Assembly (NCBI GenBank): GCA_036389135.1
Contig: DASVQP010000027.1
Coordinates: 62,001-126,000, forward strand
DNA from: Longimicrobium sp.
GTDB taxonomy: Bacteria; Gemmatimonadota; Gemmatimonadetes; Longimicrobiales; Longimicrobiaceae
Length of the DNA: 64,000 nucleotides
Direction: 5' to 3'
Shown here: positions 26,927 through 34,889 of the stretch, in pieces
Layout of the letters: each line of letters begins with the position of its first letter
Position numbering within the stretch: the first letter of the stretch is position 1
Translations under genes and position numbers: made by a program
Notes under the pieces: model-generated
Seen by the model: the letters and a program-made list of their open reading frames with translations, nothing else
Told to the model about the DNA's origin: nothing
Database searches by the model: none

Positions 26927-26962
26927 CGCGCCGCCCCTGGCATGGGGGCGGCGCGTCTTTTT
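26927..26962 (+). terminator. Rho-independent terminator of the CBM48 operon
   Basis: CGCGCCGCCCC and GGGGCGGCGCG pair over 11 bp with a 7-nt loop (TGGCATG), followed by TCTTTTT, 26 nt after the stop codon. The best-formed terminator in the window. Confidence 0.9.
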
Positions 26963-26971
26963 ACGGCGGCC

Positions 26972-27053
26972 TCACACAGAGACACAGAGGCAACTGAAAG
27001 AACATCGAGGTTTCTTCGCGGCTTTCTGTATCCCTCCGCGTTCCCTGTGTGAT
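26972..27053. repeat. CACAGAG palindromic repeat, copy 2
   Basis: Left arm TCACACAGAGACACAGAGG, diverged right arm CCCTCCGCGTTCCCTGTGTGA. Starts 9 nt after the terminator at 26962, upstream of the NfuA-like gene. Confidence 0.85.
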
Positions 27054-27163
27054 GCACATTCGACTTGGCACTCCACACCCGCTACCTTGGGGCGTAATCG
27101 AACCGGGATGTGTGCGGGGGGTATCCACCCGTGACGATCCCACCCCGCTGAGGAAGCACACTG

Positions 27164-27769
27164 ATGATTCAGTTGACGGATAACGCGCGTGCCAAGGTCC
27201 AGTCCCTCGTCGATGCCGAAGTGGTGCGCGATCCCGCGCTCCGCATCGCCCTCGCGCGCGGCGCGGACGCCCCGCGCAGCCCTCTGGACCGCCCGTACGA
27301 GATCACCCTCGTGGAGCGCGAGGACAAGGAGCGCACGGAGATCGCCATCAACCTCGATGGCATCCGCGTCCTGCTGAACCTGGACACCTCCACCCTGCTC
27401 GGCGGCGCCACCATCCGGTGGAGCGACGAGGACGGCTTCACCGTGGAGACGCCGGAGTCGAAGCGCCGCCCCGAGCCGGTGGTCTCGGATTCCAGCGCCT
27501 GGGCGGACAGCCCCCTGGCGGAGCGGATCCAGCGCGTCCTGGAGGAGTCCATCAACCCCCGCATCGCCTCGCACGGCGGCGCCGTGGAGATGGTCGACCT
27601 CGCTGACGACGTCCTCTACGTGCGGATGAGCGGCGGCTGCCAGGGATGCGCCGCGTCCGCCGCGACCCTCCGCCAGGGCGTCGAGCGCATGGTCCGCGAA
27701 GAGGTCCCGGAGATCCGCGAGATCGTGGACCTGACGGACCATACGGCGGGGGCGAATCCGTACTTTTGA
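27164..27769 (+). CDS. NfuA-like Fe-S cluster carrier
   Basis: 201 residues from ATG at 27164. The N-terminal about 100 residues (MIQLTDNARAKVQSLVDAEV … IDL-type strands … NLDTSTLLGGATIRW) resemble an A-type (IscA/HesB) scaffold but contain no cysteine, as in NfuA's degenerate N-domain. The C-terminal NifU domain carries MSGGCQGCAASAATLRQGVE with C159 and C162, which bind a shared [4Fe-4S] cluster in a homodimer. It delivers clusters to client proteins. Length matches NfuA (about 190-200). Transcribed alone. Confidence 0.88.
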   Translation: MIQLTDNARAKVQSLVDAEVVRDPALRIALARGADAPRSPLDRPYEITLVEREDKERTEIAINLDGIRVLLNLDTSTLLGGATIRWSDEDGFTVETPESKRRPEPVVSDSSAWADSPLAERIQRVLEESINPRIASHGGAVEMVDLADDVLYVRMSGGCQGCAASAATLRQGVERMVREEVPEIREIVDLTDHTAGANPYF

Positions 27770-27811
27770 GGGGAATGGGGAATGGGGAATGGGGAATGGG
27801 GAATGGGGAGG
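27770..27811. repeat. GGGGAAT tandem repeat
   Basis: Five head-to-tail units of GGGGAAT starting at the NfuA-like stop codon, ending in GGGGAGG. Related to the GGGAATAG/CCCCATTCC block at 15575-15664. Confidence 0.85.
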
Positions 27812-27821
27812 CCGGCATTCT

Positions 27822-28012
27822 GTCATCCTGAGTGACGCGCCTCTCCGTCCCGGCCCGTGCTCCACGGCCTGGCGCGGAGCGAAGGATCTACTCTGTGTGC
27901 CGAGAGGCCGGCGTGACAGGCACACCCCTCGGCTCGCCGGCTAGATCCTTGGGTCGCCGCAGGAGGTCGGAGAGTGTGGCGGAGGTCGATGGGGCGGCTC
28001 TCTCAGGATGAC
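27822..28012. repeat. 191-bp element with 11-bp terminal inverted repeats
   Basis: Bounded by GTCATCCTGAG (27822-27832) and CTCAGGATGAC (28002-28012), perfect inverted repeats. Inside, AAGGATCTA (27882-27890) and TAGATCCTT (27942-27950) form a second, nested inverted pair. No coding capacity. The layout is that of a MITE-like or long-hairpin intergenic repeat. Confidence 0.75.
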
Positions 28013-28015
28013 AGG

Positions 28016-28053
28016 AAAAAGCCGCGCGACGGATTCCGTCGCGCGGCGTTTTT
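28016..28053. terminator. Bidirectional rho-independent terminator
   Basis: AAAAA, then GCCGCGCGACGG and CCGTCGCGCGGC (12-bp perfect stem, loop ATT), then GTTTTT. Serves the minus-strand LysM gene (stop at 28070) and any plus-strand transcript arriving from the NfuA-like gene. Confidence 0.88.
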
Positions 28054-28069
28054 CTGCCCAACCCGGGGT

Positions 28070-28840
28070 TCAGCGGGTGGGGATGGCGAGCGTTTGGCCG
28101 GGCTTCACGCGGGTGCCGCTGAGGTCGTTGGCCGCGCGCAGGCGCTCCACGCTCGTGCCGTGGCGCCGGGCGATCGACCAGAGCGAGTCGCCGTTGCGCA
28201 CGCGGTAGGTGGCGCGGGCGGCGGCGGGGCGCTCCGACCGCGCCGGCGCCTTGCTCGCCGCGGGCTTCGACTCGCCGCCGATGTAGCGCCGGTACGGGGC
28301 GGGGAAGACGGCGACGTGGAAGTGCGGGGGCCGGCGCTCCTCGGTCGCCTCGGCCACGCCCTGCGACTCGAGGTACAGGAGCCGCTGCCGCAGCCACGTC
28401 CGGCACCGCGAGCGCGGCGGGATGCGGATGTCGATCGCCATCCCCGCGGGGTGCACCGACTTGTCCACCGAGTTGAAGAGGCGGAACGACGACGGCCGCA
28501 TCGCGCTGGTGATCACCAGCTTCTCGCCGCACACGTCGCGGTACTGCTCCGCCAGCCGCTGCACGAATGTGCGCGTGGTGGCGAGCGCGTACGGGTAGGT
28601 GACGCCGGCCACGCGGTAGTTCGAGTTCCCGCTGAGGCGCACCAGCTCCCCATCCGCCGCGGCCGCGCGCACACCGCGCGGAGTGCGGTAGAAGGGAAGC
28701 GCATGGCTGCGCGCCTGCCTGTACATGCGCTCCACACTGGACGGGGAGCCGCGCAGCGTCTGGGCTTCACCCGCCTCGGGGGCGAGTACGCCGAGCCCGC
28801 CGGCAAGGGCCAGCGCAGCGAGAATGGATCGGGATTGCAT
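28070..28840 (-). CDS. Exported DUF5715 and LysM domain protein
   Basis: 256 residues from ATG at 28840. Signal peptide MQSRSILAALALAGGLGVLA…GEAQ. The central region (about 40-195) is a DUF5715-type peptidase-like domain: LVITSAMRPSSFRLFNS, SVHPAGMAIDIRIP and RPPHFHVAVFP carry His/Asp residues laid out like M15 D,D-peptidases. A C-terminal LysM (about 212-255: TYRVRNGDSLWSIARRHGTS…LAIPTR) binds peptidoglycan. Probably a periplasmic cell-wall peptidase or binding protein. Ended by the bidirectional terminator. Confidence 0.87.
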   Translation of the reverse strand: MQSRSILAALALAGGLGVLAPEAGEAQTLRGSPSSVERMYRQARSHALPFYRTPRGVRAAAADGELVRLSGNSNYRVAGVTYPYALATTRTFVQRLAEQYRDVCGEKLVITSAMRPSSFRLFNSVDKSVHPAGMAIDIRIPPRSRCRTWLRQRLLYLESQGVAEATEERRPPHFHVAVFPAPYRRYIGGESKPAASKAPARSERPAAARATYRVRNGDSLWSIARRHGTSVERLRAANDLSGTRVKPGQTLAIPTR

Positions 28841-28979
28841 GGGCTTGCGGGGGACGGACGGGGAAGGAATCAGCGCGGACGGTGCGCGCCGCCAACAACT
28901 CTACATCGCACAGCCGCTCCTGGCAACACTTTACCCCACTTTCGCCTCGAGAGATCCCAACGTCATCTATACAGATGCC

Positions 28980-29050
28980 TCACACGGAGACGCGGAGCCA
29001 CAGAGAAACCCTTCTCTGTTCTTGCCGGACCTCTCTGTGTCTCTGTGTGA
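28980..29050. repeat. CACAGAG palindromic repeat, copy 3
   Basis: Left arm TCACACGGAGACGCGGAG, right arm CTCTCTGTGTCTCTGTGTGA. Ends 8 nt from the stop codon of the lytic transglycosylase gene. Confidence 0.85.
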
Positions 29051-29058
29051 AATTGCCG

Positions 29059-31503
29059 TCAGTCGCCTGAAACGAGGCCTGGATCGCGCTCCCCGCCGTA
29101 CAGCCTGCGGTACACGGCCGCGTTCCGAAGCACCACCTTCACGTACTCGCGCGTCTCCGGAAAGGGAATCCGGTCGCGGAAGGCGTCCACGTCGCGCCCG
29201 TACCCCAGCTCGCTCTTCCAGCGATCCGCGTTGCGCGGGCCGGCGTTGTAGGCGGCGAGCGCCAGGTCGCGCTTCCCGCGGTAGTGGCGAAGCTGGTCGC
29301 GCAGGTAGGTCGCCGACATCCGCGCGTTGATCTCGGGCACGGTCAGCAGGCGCTCCTCGAACTCCTTCACCCCCGCCGAGCGGGCCAGCCACTTCCCCGT
29401 TACCGGCATGATCTGCCCCAGCCCGGTGGCGCCAACCCGCGAGCTCGCCCGCGGGTCAAAGGATGATTCCTGGCGCACCAGCGCGGCCAGCAGGTACGGG
29501 TCCACCCTGGCGCGCTCGGCGGCGTCCGCCATCGCGGCGCGGTACGGGAAGGGGAAGACCACGCGCAGCAGCCGCGCATCCCACCGCCCGCCGCGCTCGG
29601 CCAGCAGCCTCCGCCCGATGTTGATCCCTTCCACCGCGTGCCCCCGGTCGCGCACCCCTTCGGCCACCAGCAGCGTGGCGGTTGGGCGGCGCTCCAGCCT
29701 GCGGAGCTGCGCGGCGAGCTCCTCCTTCCAGGGACCGTCCAGCCCGGCGCGCTCCAGCTCGTCCAGCCGGCGCAGCGCCGTGGCGGCCTCGGCCGGGTCG
29801 GAAGCGAGCCCCGTCCACGGAAGCGGATCGCGCAGGGCGTCGGCCAGAACGTCCGTCCCCAGCCGGTCGGCGGCGCGTACGGCGTGGTACGATACGGGAT
29901 CGGCGGAGAGGGCGATGCGGTACAGCGCCGCGGCCCGGTCGCCGCGGCCGGCGCGCTCGTGATACACGCCGGCGGCGTACGCCACCTCCGACGTCTCCGA
30001 GCCCGTGGGGTAGCGCGTGGCGTACTCCTCCCACAGGACGGCGGCCAGCGCGGGGTCGCGGTTTTTGAGCGCGCGGTCGCCCGCGCGGTAGAGCGCCTCG
30101 CGCGCGAACGGCCCCACGCGCACCGCCGCGCCGCGCCGGTAGTTGGCGATGGACAGCTCGCGCGTGCTCGACGCATCGCCCAGGAAGAACCACGCCCCCG
30201 CCGCCGCCGCCGTCCCGGGGAAGCGCTCCGCCACCTTTTTCAGCGCGGCGATTCCGTCGTCGCTCTTTCCGGCGCGCAGCAGGGCGCGCGCGGCGAGGAG
30301 CTCCGCGTCCGCGGCGTGCTCCGGCCCCACGCGCGCGGCCGCATCCACCAGCGCGGCGCGGGCGGGCTCCGCATCGCCCGCTTCCAGCAGTAGCCGCCCC
30401 GTGCGCAGCCGGAGGAGCGGATCGTCCGGCGCGCCCGCCTTCAGCGCGGCCCGGAGCGCCTTCGCCGCCAGCCCCGGCCGCCCGTAGGCCTCGTAGGCGT
30501 CTGCGCGAGCGAGCTCTTCGTCGACCGTGCGGCCGTTCACGAGGCGCCCCAGCGTAGCCGCGGCATCGATGCGCATGGCGGCTTCCACCCGCGCATCGGC
30601 GGCGGCGCGGCGCAACGGTTCACGTGCCTCCGCCCCTCTGCGCGCTCGCTCCAGCACTCCGGCGCGCGCGATCTCCAGACCCGCCGCGGCCGTGGGATCG
30701 AACTGCGCGGCCGTTGCAGCCGCACGCGCCAGCCGCTCCGCCGCCGCGTCGATGGCGCCGCGTCCCGCCAGCACGTTCGCCTCGGCATGGGCCTGGCGCA
30801 CCAGGGCGGCGGCGCCGGCACTGCTCTCGGGGGCGGGCGCGGCGGCGGCGACGGCGTGCCCCGCCTCCACGGCGAGTGCGCGATACCAGTCCGCCGCGCT
30901 CCCCTGTGCCTCCGCGGCGCGGGCGAAGGCGGCGCCCGCCTCCGTCTTCCGCCCCTGGCGCAGGAGCACGCGGCCCAGACGCGCGTACGCCACACCGCGC
31001 TCGGCCGGCGCGGCGGCGCGGGCGTAGCGGCGGTACGCGTCGGCGGCGCGCGGCCAGTTCCCTCCCGCCTCCTCGGCGCGGCCCAGCAATAAGAACCCTT
31101 CGGCGCCGCCCTCGCGCGCCATCCACTCGCGCCCGCGCAGAAGCTCGCGCACCTCCGGCCACCCGTTCCACCCCGCTGCGGCGCGCGCGGCCAGCAGCAC
31201 CACCGCCGGCGGCGCATCCGACCCCTTGGCGACGTGCGGCTGCAATCCCGTCCAAGCGGCCCACGGGCGCCCGTCCGCGAGGGCGGAGCGCGCCAGTGTC
31301 ACCGCCGCCAGCATCTCGGCGCGCGTCAGCCCCCGCAGCGGGTCCACGTCGAACGCCGAGGGGACGAGCGTCAGGTCCCGCAGCTCGCGGCGGACGTTCT
31401 CCTCCCCCCACGACGTGCCGATGGCCAGCCCCATCACCACCCCGGCGATGGCCGCCGCGGCGCTGAACGATCCGGAGAGTCGGGTGCGCTGAGTGTAATG
31501 CAT
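29059..31503 (-). CDS. Soluble lytic murein transglycosylase with TPR-like superhelix
   Basis: 814 residues from ATG at 31503 (MHYTQRTRLSGSF), followed by a membrane-anchor or signal segment (about 12-32: AAAAIAGVVMGLAIG). The bulk is an Ala-rich helical superhelix with TPR-like repeats, as in Slt70. The C-terminal SLT domain has ALVRQESSFDPRASSRVGA (catalytic E679), TGLGQIMP, and the LALAAYNAGPRNADRW motif. Cleaves glycan strands with 1,6-anhydroMurNAc formation. Longer than E. coli Slt70 (about 645) because of extra N-terminal repeats. An upstream Met in the same frame lacks any support. Confidence 0.9.
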   Translation of the reverse strand: MHYTQRTRLSGSFSAAAAIAGVVMGLAIGTSWGEENVRRELRDLTLVPSAFDVDPLRGLTRAEMLAAVTLARSALADGRPWAAWTGLQPHVAKGSDAPPAVVLLAARAAAGWNGWPEVRELLRGREWMAREGGAEGFLLLGRAEEAGGNWPRAADAYRRYARAAAPAERGVAYARLGRVLLRQGRKTEAGAAFARAAEAQGSAADWYRALAVEAGHAVAAAAPAPESSAGAAALVRQAHAEANVLAGRGAIDAAAERLARAAATAAQFDPTAAAGLEIARAGVLERARRGAEAREPLRRAAADARVEAAMRIDAAATLGRLVNGRTVDEELARADAYEAYGRPGLAAKALRAALKAGAPDDPLLRLRTGRLLLEAGDAEPARAALVDAAARVGPEHAADAELLAARALLRAGKSDDGIAALKKVAERFPGTAAAAGAWFFLGDASSTRELSIANYRRGAAVRVGPFAREALYRAGDRALKNRDPALAAVLWEEYATRYPTGSETSEVAYAAGVYHERAGRGDRAAALYRIALSADPVSYHAVRAADRLGTDVLADALRDPLPWTGLASDPAEAATALRRLDELERAGLDGPWKEELAAQLRRLERRPTATLLVAEGVRDRGHAVEGINIGRRLLAERGGRWDARLLRVVFPFPYRAAMADAAERARVDPYLLAALVRQESSFDPRASSRVGATGLGQIMPVTGKWLARSAGVKEFEERLLTVPEINARMSATYLRDQLRHYRGKRDLALAAYNAGPRNADRWKSELGYGRDVDAFRDRIPFPETREYVKVVLRNAAVYRRLYGGERDPGLVSGD

Positions 31504-31734
31504 CCTGCGGAAGCCGAGGTGTGCGGGTCCGGCGGCGCCGGCGTAACCCCATCCACCGCGCACGAACCGTTCCCGATGTGGTTTCGGGACAGGGAGTTAC
31601 CCGTTTCGATCGGCGTGGTGGAGGGGGTTAGACCCCGGCTGTCTACTGGGGTTCCGCCGCTGAATACCGGGCGCGCTCAGGGGTGACTCACGAATTCAGC
31701 CATCAGCGCAGTTCCTTGATTTATTGCGAAGTGA

Positions 31735-31740
31735 CATAAT
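31735..31740 (+). promoter_or_regulatory. Possible -10 box of the hipB-like gene
   Basis: CATAAT lies 40 nt upstream of the ATG at 31780 in a locally AT-rich stretch. The -35 partner (TTCCTT, 17 nt upstream) is poor, so this is tentative. Confidence 0.3.
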
Positions 31741-31779
31741 GGTAGCAGAAGAACGTCCCAAACCAGCTTAGCGGCTTGC

Positions 31780-32100
31780 ATGATACCACTTAGCGTTCAG
31801 AGCCCTCGGGAGATTGCCCTCGCGCTTGCGCGGCGCGTAAAGGCGCTTCGCCTCGATCACGGCTGGACCCAGGAGGAAGCCGCGGACCGCGCGGGGCTCG
31901 CTCTGGCGACCTACCGCCAGTTCGAGCGAACCGGGCAGATCTCGCTCGAGCGTCTGCTGCGGCTGGCGGTGGTTCTGGATGCACTCGCAGGCTTCGATCA
32001 CCTCTTCGTCCGCCCCCCGGCGCGGTCCCTGGCCGAACTGGAGAAGCTGGCGGAGCGGCAGACACGCAAGCGGGGGAGGCGGCGCGATGCGAAGACTTGA
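31780..32100 (+). CDS. XRE-family HTH regulator, HipB-type antitoxin (copy 1)
   Basis: 106 residues from ATG at 31780. HTH at about 15-70: IALALARRVKALRLDHGWTQ, EEAADRAGLALATYRQFE, SLERLLRLAVVLDAL. The C-terminus is basic. It overlaps by 14 nt the start of a hipA-like remnant, the normal hipBA arrangement, so it is the antitoxin and autoregulator of a decayed module. The partner kinase is broken (see 32087-32703), so this protein may now be an orphan regulator. Confidence 0.82.
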   Translation: MIPLSVQSPREIALALARRVKALRLDHGWTQEEAADRAGLALATYRQFERTGQISLERLLRLAVVLDALAGFDHLFVRPPARSLAELEKLAERQTRKRGRRRDAKT

Positions 32101-32703
32101 AGTACGCCTTGGCAGGGGAGACGAGCAGATCGTCGTCGGCGCCCTGGCTGAACAGGAGAGCCGCGTCTACTTCGAGTACGATGCGGGGTTTCTCGGCTCC
32201 GCTCTCCTCATCTCGCCCTTCAAGCTGCCCCTGCGCGCCGACCTGTTGGAGCACACCGAACGGGACTTCGCCGCGGTGTTCGGAGTGTTCAACGATTCCC
32301 TGCCGGACGGCTGGGGACTCCTGCTCATGGACCGGGAGTTCAGGGAAGCGCGGATTCGATCCCAGAGCGCTGACTCCGCTCGACCGCCTCGCCTACATCG
32401 GGACGCGCGGGATGGGCGCGCTCACCTACCATCCTCCCACGGCTGCCGAGGAGGATGAACAGGGGCTCGCGATCGACCTCGCCGCACTGGCCCGCCAGGC
32501 GGAGCGGGTGCTGGAAGGGAGCGCGGAGGAGATTCTGCCGGCTCTGCGCATCGCCGGGGGATCCGCGGCGGTCGCACGGGATCATCCAGGAGGTTCACGG
32601 CGCGGTGCAGCAGTGGCCGCGTTTTGCGAGCGAGGCCGGCCTATCGGCGGAGACGGCGCGCCAGATCCAGAAAGTAATCACCGGGCCAACCACGGGGCGC
32701 TGA
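32087..32703 (+). pseudogene. hipA-like toxin kinase, frameshifted and internally deleted
   Basis: Three frames are needed to read it. Frame a (32087 to about 32343) gives the HipA N-terminal domain, including FNDSLPDGWGLLLMDREF. An extra base in the GGG at 32343-32345 shifts to frame b, giving KRGFDPRALTPLDRLAYIG, GMGALTYHPP and the helix up to ILPALRIAGGS. At about 32575 the reading jumps to frame c, giving GIIQEVHGAVQQWPRFASEA to the stop at 32703, the usual HipA C-terminus. The kinase core of roughly 250 residues, including the P-loop-like GGxxPK and catalytic Asp, is missing. Not functional as a HipA kinase. Confidence 0.85.
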
Positions 32704-32773
32704 AATGCGTGCGCGCGCCGAGCCTCGGCGCGCGTACGCCCCCGCAGCTCGCGCAGGACGTTCTCCTCCGCCG

Positions 32774-33034
32774 TCAGCCCGCCGCCACGGGGCGGGCCTG
32801 GGGGCAGCCGTGCGCGACCCATGCGTTGAAGGTGTCGATGTCGGGCTGGGACAGTGGCGGAAAAGGCAGCGGCGGCATGTCCACGCCGATGCGTGACGCG
32901 ATGATGGAGGCATTCGCCCGGACGTCTTCGTAGCTGCCCAGGTTGAAGCGCCACATCATCTGCGCCGTGAAGGGCTCGAAGATGCCCGCGATGTCCTCCC
33001 ATCCGGGGACGGGCGTGCTGGTGCTCTCTGGCAT
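32774..33034 (-). CDS. Small hypothetical protein at end of quinoprotein cluster
   Basis: 86 residues from ATG at 33034. No signal peptide. MMWRFNLGSYEDVRANASII and the proline-rich MPPLPFPPLSQPDIDTFNAW followed by VAHGCP resemble the heme-free ends of c-type cytochrome-like proteins, where the IDTFxAWVxxGCP tail recurs, but no CxxCH is present. It follows the sugar dehydrogenase by 66 nt on the same strand, so it is probably its transcript partner. Function unknown. Confidence 0.6.
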   Translation of the reverse strand: MPESTSTPVPGWEDIAGIFEPFTAQMMWRFNLGSYEDVRANASIIASRIGVDMPPLPFPPLSQPDIDTFNAWVAHGCPQARPVAAG

Positions 33035-33100
33035 ACGACCTCACCGGGTTACACGGGTTAAGGGGAGCGGCTCGCCCCCGGAATGGTACTATGCTCCGGA

Positions 33101-34359
33101 CTACTCCGGCCGGAAGCGCCAAACGGCGCCGGAGCCGGCCCGCGCGTGCACCCCGCGGGGCCGCATCTCGAACTCGCCGAAGTCCAGCACCCACGCCTCG
33201 CCCGTGCCCGGGTGCCAGCGTACGTCGATGGGGCGGCTGGCCGGCGGGGCGCCGGGCACCGGGTGCGCGGTCCACGACTCCGTGTCGATGCGCACCAGCG
33301 AGCGGCCGCTGCGCGGGCCGTCGGGGGCGGTCATGGGCAGCTCGTCGCCGAACAGCGCCACCAGCAGGTGCCCCGGCCACGCGCTCCCCGCCGGCGCCAC
33401 GCCGAACTTGCACGCCGCGGAGTGGACGGGCAGCTCCATCAGGGGCCGCTCCGGGGGCGGAAGCTCCGCGTGGTTGGCCAGCAGGAACACCGGCGGGGGG
33501 CCGCGCCGGGGCACGAAGCGCGGGTCCGTCACGGGCACGCCGCCCACGAAGTCGGGCCATCCGTACCATGCCCCCGCCTTCACCTCGTACACCAGCTCCG
33601 GCACGCCGGCGATGGGGCGGCTCCCCCGGTCGTCCGAGCCCTGGTCGGTGGCGATCAGCCTGCCGTCGGGGAGAAAGCCCAGCCCGAACGCGTTGCGAAT
33701 CCCCCACGCCACCCGCTCCAGCCCCGATCCGTCTGGCCGGCAGCGAAGGATGGCGGCGGTGCAGGGGAGGCCGGCGGGTACGCGCTGGCCGGCGCGGGTC
33801 GCGGTGCCGAACGGCGCGAAAGCCCCGGTGACGGCCCGCGCACCGGGGCCCTCCAGCGGGTCGGCGCTCTCGGCGTTGTGGCCGGTGAGCTCCACCTCCA
33901 ACCCGGGGACGTCGTGCGGATGGGGGAGCTGCTTGAGCCAGGCCAGGTCGTAGGCGTCCAGCCCCACGATCCCCAGGTTGGTCATGGCGCCCTGCCCCCA
34001 GTACAGCCACCCGTCGGGCCCCACCGCAACCGTGTTCGTGTGGTAGTTGCCGCGGCCGGGAAGCCCGTCGACCACCGTGGTGCGCTCCCCGTCCGGCGCC
34101 AGCCGGCTGATGCGGCCGGGGAAGCCGCCCTCGGAGAGATAGAAGCCGCCGTCGTGCCACACCAGCCCGTTGACCGGCGGGCGCAGGCCGGCCGCGACCA
34201 CCTCCGCGCGCCCGTCCTTCCCCAGCCGCAGCACGCGCCCGCCGGGCGGGGCGCCCGCGAACGGGAGGCCGCTCTCCGCCACGTACGCCCGCCCCGGTCG
34301 TCGAAAGCCAGGCTGGTGGGAAAGTGAAGCCCCGCCGCCACGGGACGGCAGGCGCTCAC
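33101..34359 (-). CDS. PQQ-type glucose/sorbosone dehydrogenase, frameshifted near the start
   Basis: The start is a GTG at 34359 that overlaps the MntP stop (GTGA) and encodes VSACRPVAAGLHFPTSLAFD plus DRG. The frame then breaks near 34287-34298, in CGGGGCGGGCG (plus-strand CGCCCGCCCCG), and continues one frame over as RAYVAESGLPFAGAPPGGRV through to the stop at 33101 (total 1259 nt, not a multiple of three). The body is a six-bladed soluble-type propeller: DGGFYLSEGGFPGRISRLAP, GNYHTNTVAVGPDGWLYWGQ, NAFGLGFLPDGRLIATDQG and YGWPDFVGGVPV. Likely oxidises sugars or aldehydes in the periplasm with PQQ. The break may be a real mutation or an assembly error in a G-run. Confidence 0.78.
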
Positions 34360-34889
34360 GCCCCGCGCCCCGCCAGCGAGATGAGCGCCAGCGCCACCAG
34401 GAAGGCGCCGCTCCACACCTCGGGGCGGCTGGGGACGAAGCGGCGCAGCCACCCGCCGGCAAAGATCCCCGCCACGCACATGGATGCGCTGATCGCCCCC
34501 ACCACCAGCGCCGAGGCGAGCACCGGGTACCCCGCGCTCCCCAGCCCCACCCCCGCGAAAAGGTTGTCCAGGCTCAGAGTGAGCGGCAGCCCCAACATCC
34601 AGCGGCCCTCCACCACGCGGGCGGCGTCGCCGTCGCGCAGCGCCCGCAGCAGAATGGCCGCGCCGCACAGCAGCAGCGCCACCGGGCCCACGGCCTCCAG
34701 GCCGGGAACGGCGCGGCGCAGCGCCCCGCCGCAGGCCAGGCCCAGCAGCGGCATCAGCGCCTCGCACGCGGCGAAGGCGCCGGCCAGCGCCAGCCGCCGC
34801 CGCGGGCGCACGCGGGCGAGGCCCAGCGCGGCGGAGACCTGCAGGTTGTCCAGCCCGCTGAGCACGCCGAAGACGGCCACCTGGAGCAT
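34356..34889 (-). CDS. MntP/YtaF-like manganese efflux pump family
   Basis: 177 residues from ATG at 34889, overlapping the propeller gene stop (ATGA). Six transmembrane helices in two homologous halves; each half starts with an acidic motif, LSGLDNLQVSAALGL and LSLDNLFAGVGLG, resembling the paired D-x-x-A-V/S motifs of MntP. Basic loops (RVRPRRRLAL) lie between. Likely exports Mn2+ or another divalent cation; a calcium or PQQ-metal role in the cluster is speculation. Its stop overlaps the following sugar dehydrogenase start. Confidence 0.75.
   Translation of the reverse strand: MLQVAVFGVLSGLDNLQVSAALGLARVRPRRRLALAGAFAACEALMPLLGLACGGALRRAVPGLEAVGPVALLLCGAAILLRALRDGDAARVVEGRWMLGLPLTLSLDNLFAGVGLGSAGYPVLASALVVGAISASMCVAGIFAGGWLRRFVPSRPEVWSGAFLVALALISLAGRGA

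Noticed and set aside
27770-27811. CRISPR array
   Set aside because: Units are 7 nt and contiguous without spacers; a simple tandem repeat.
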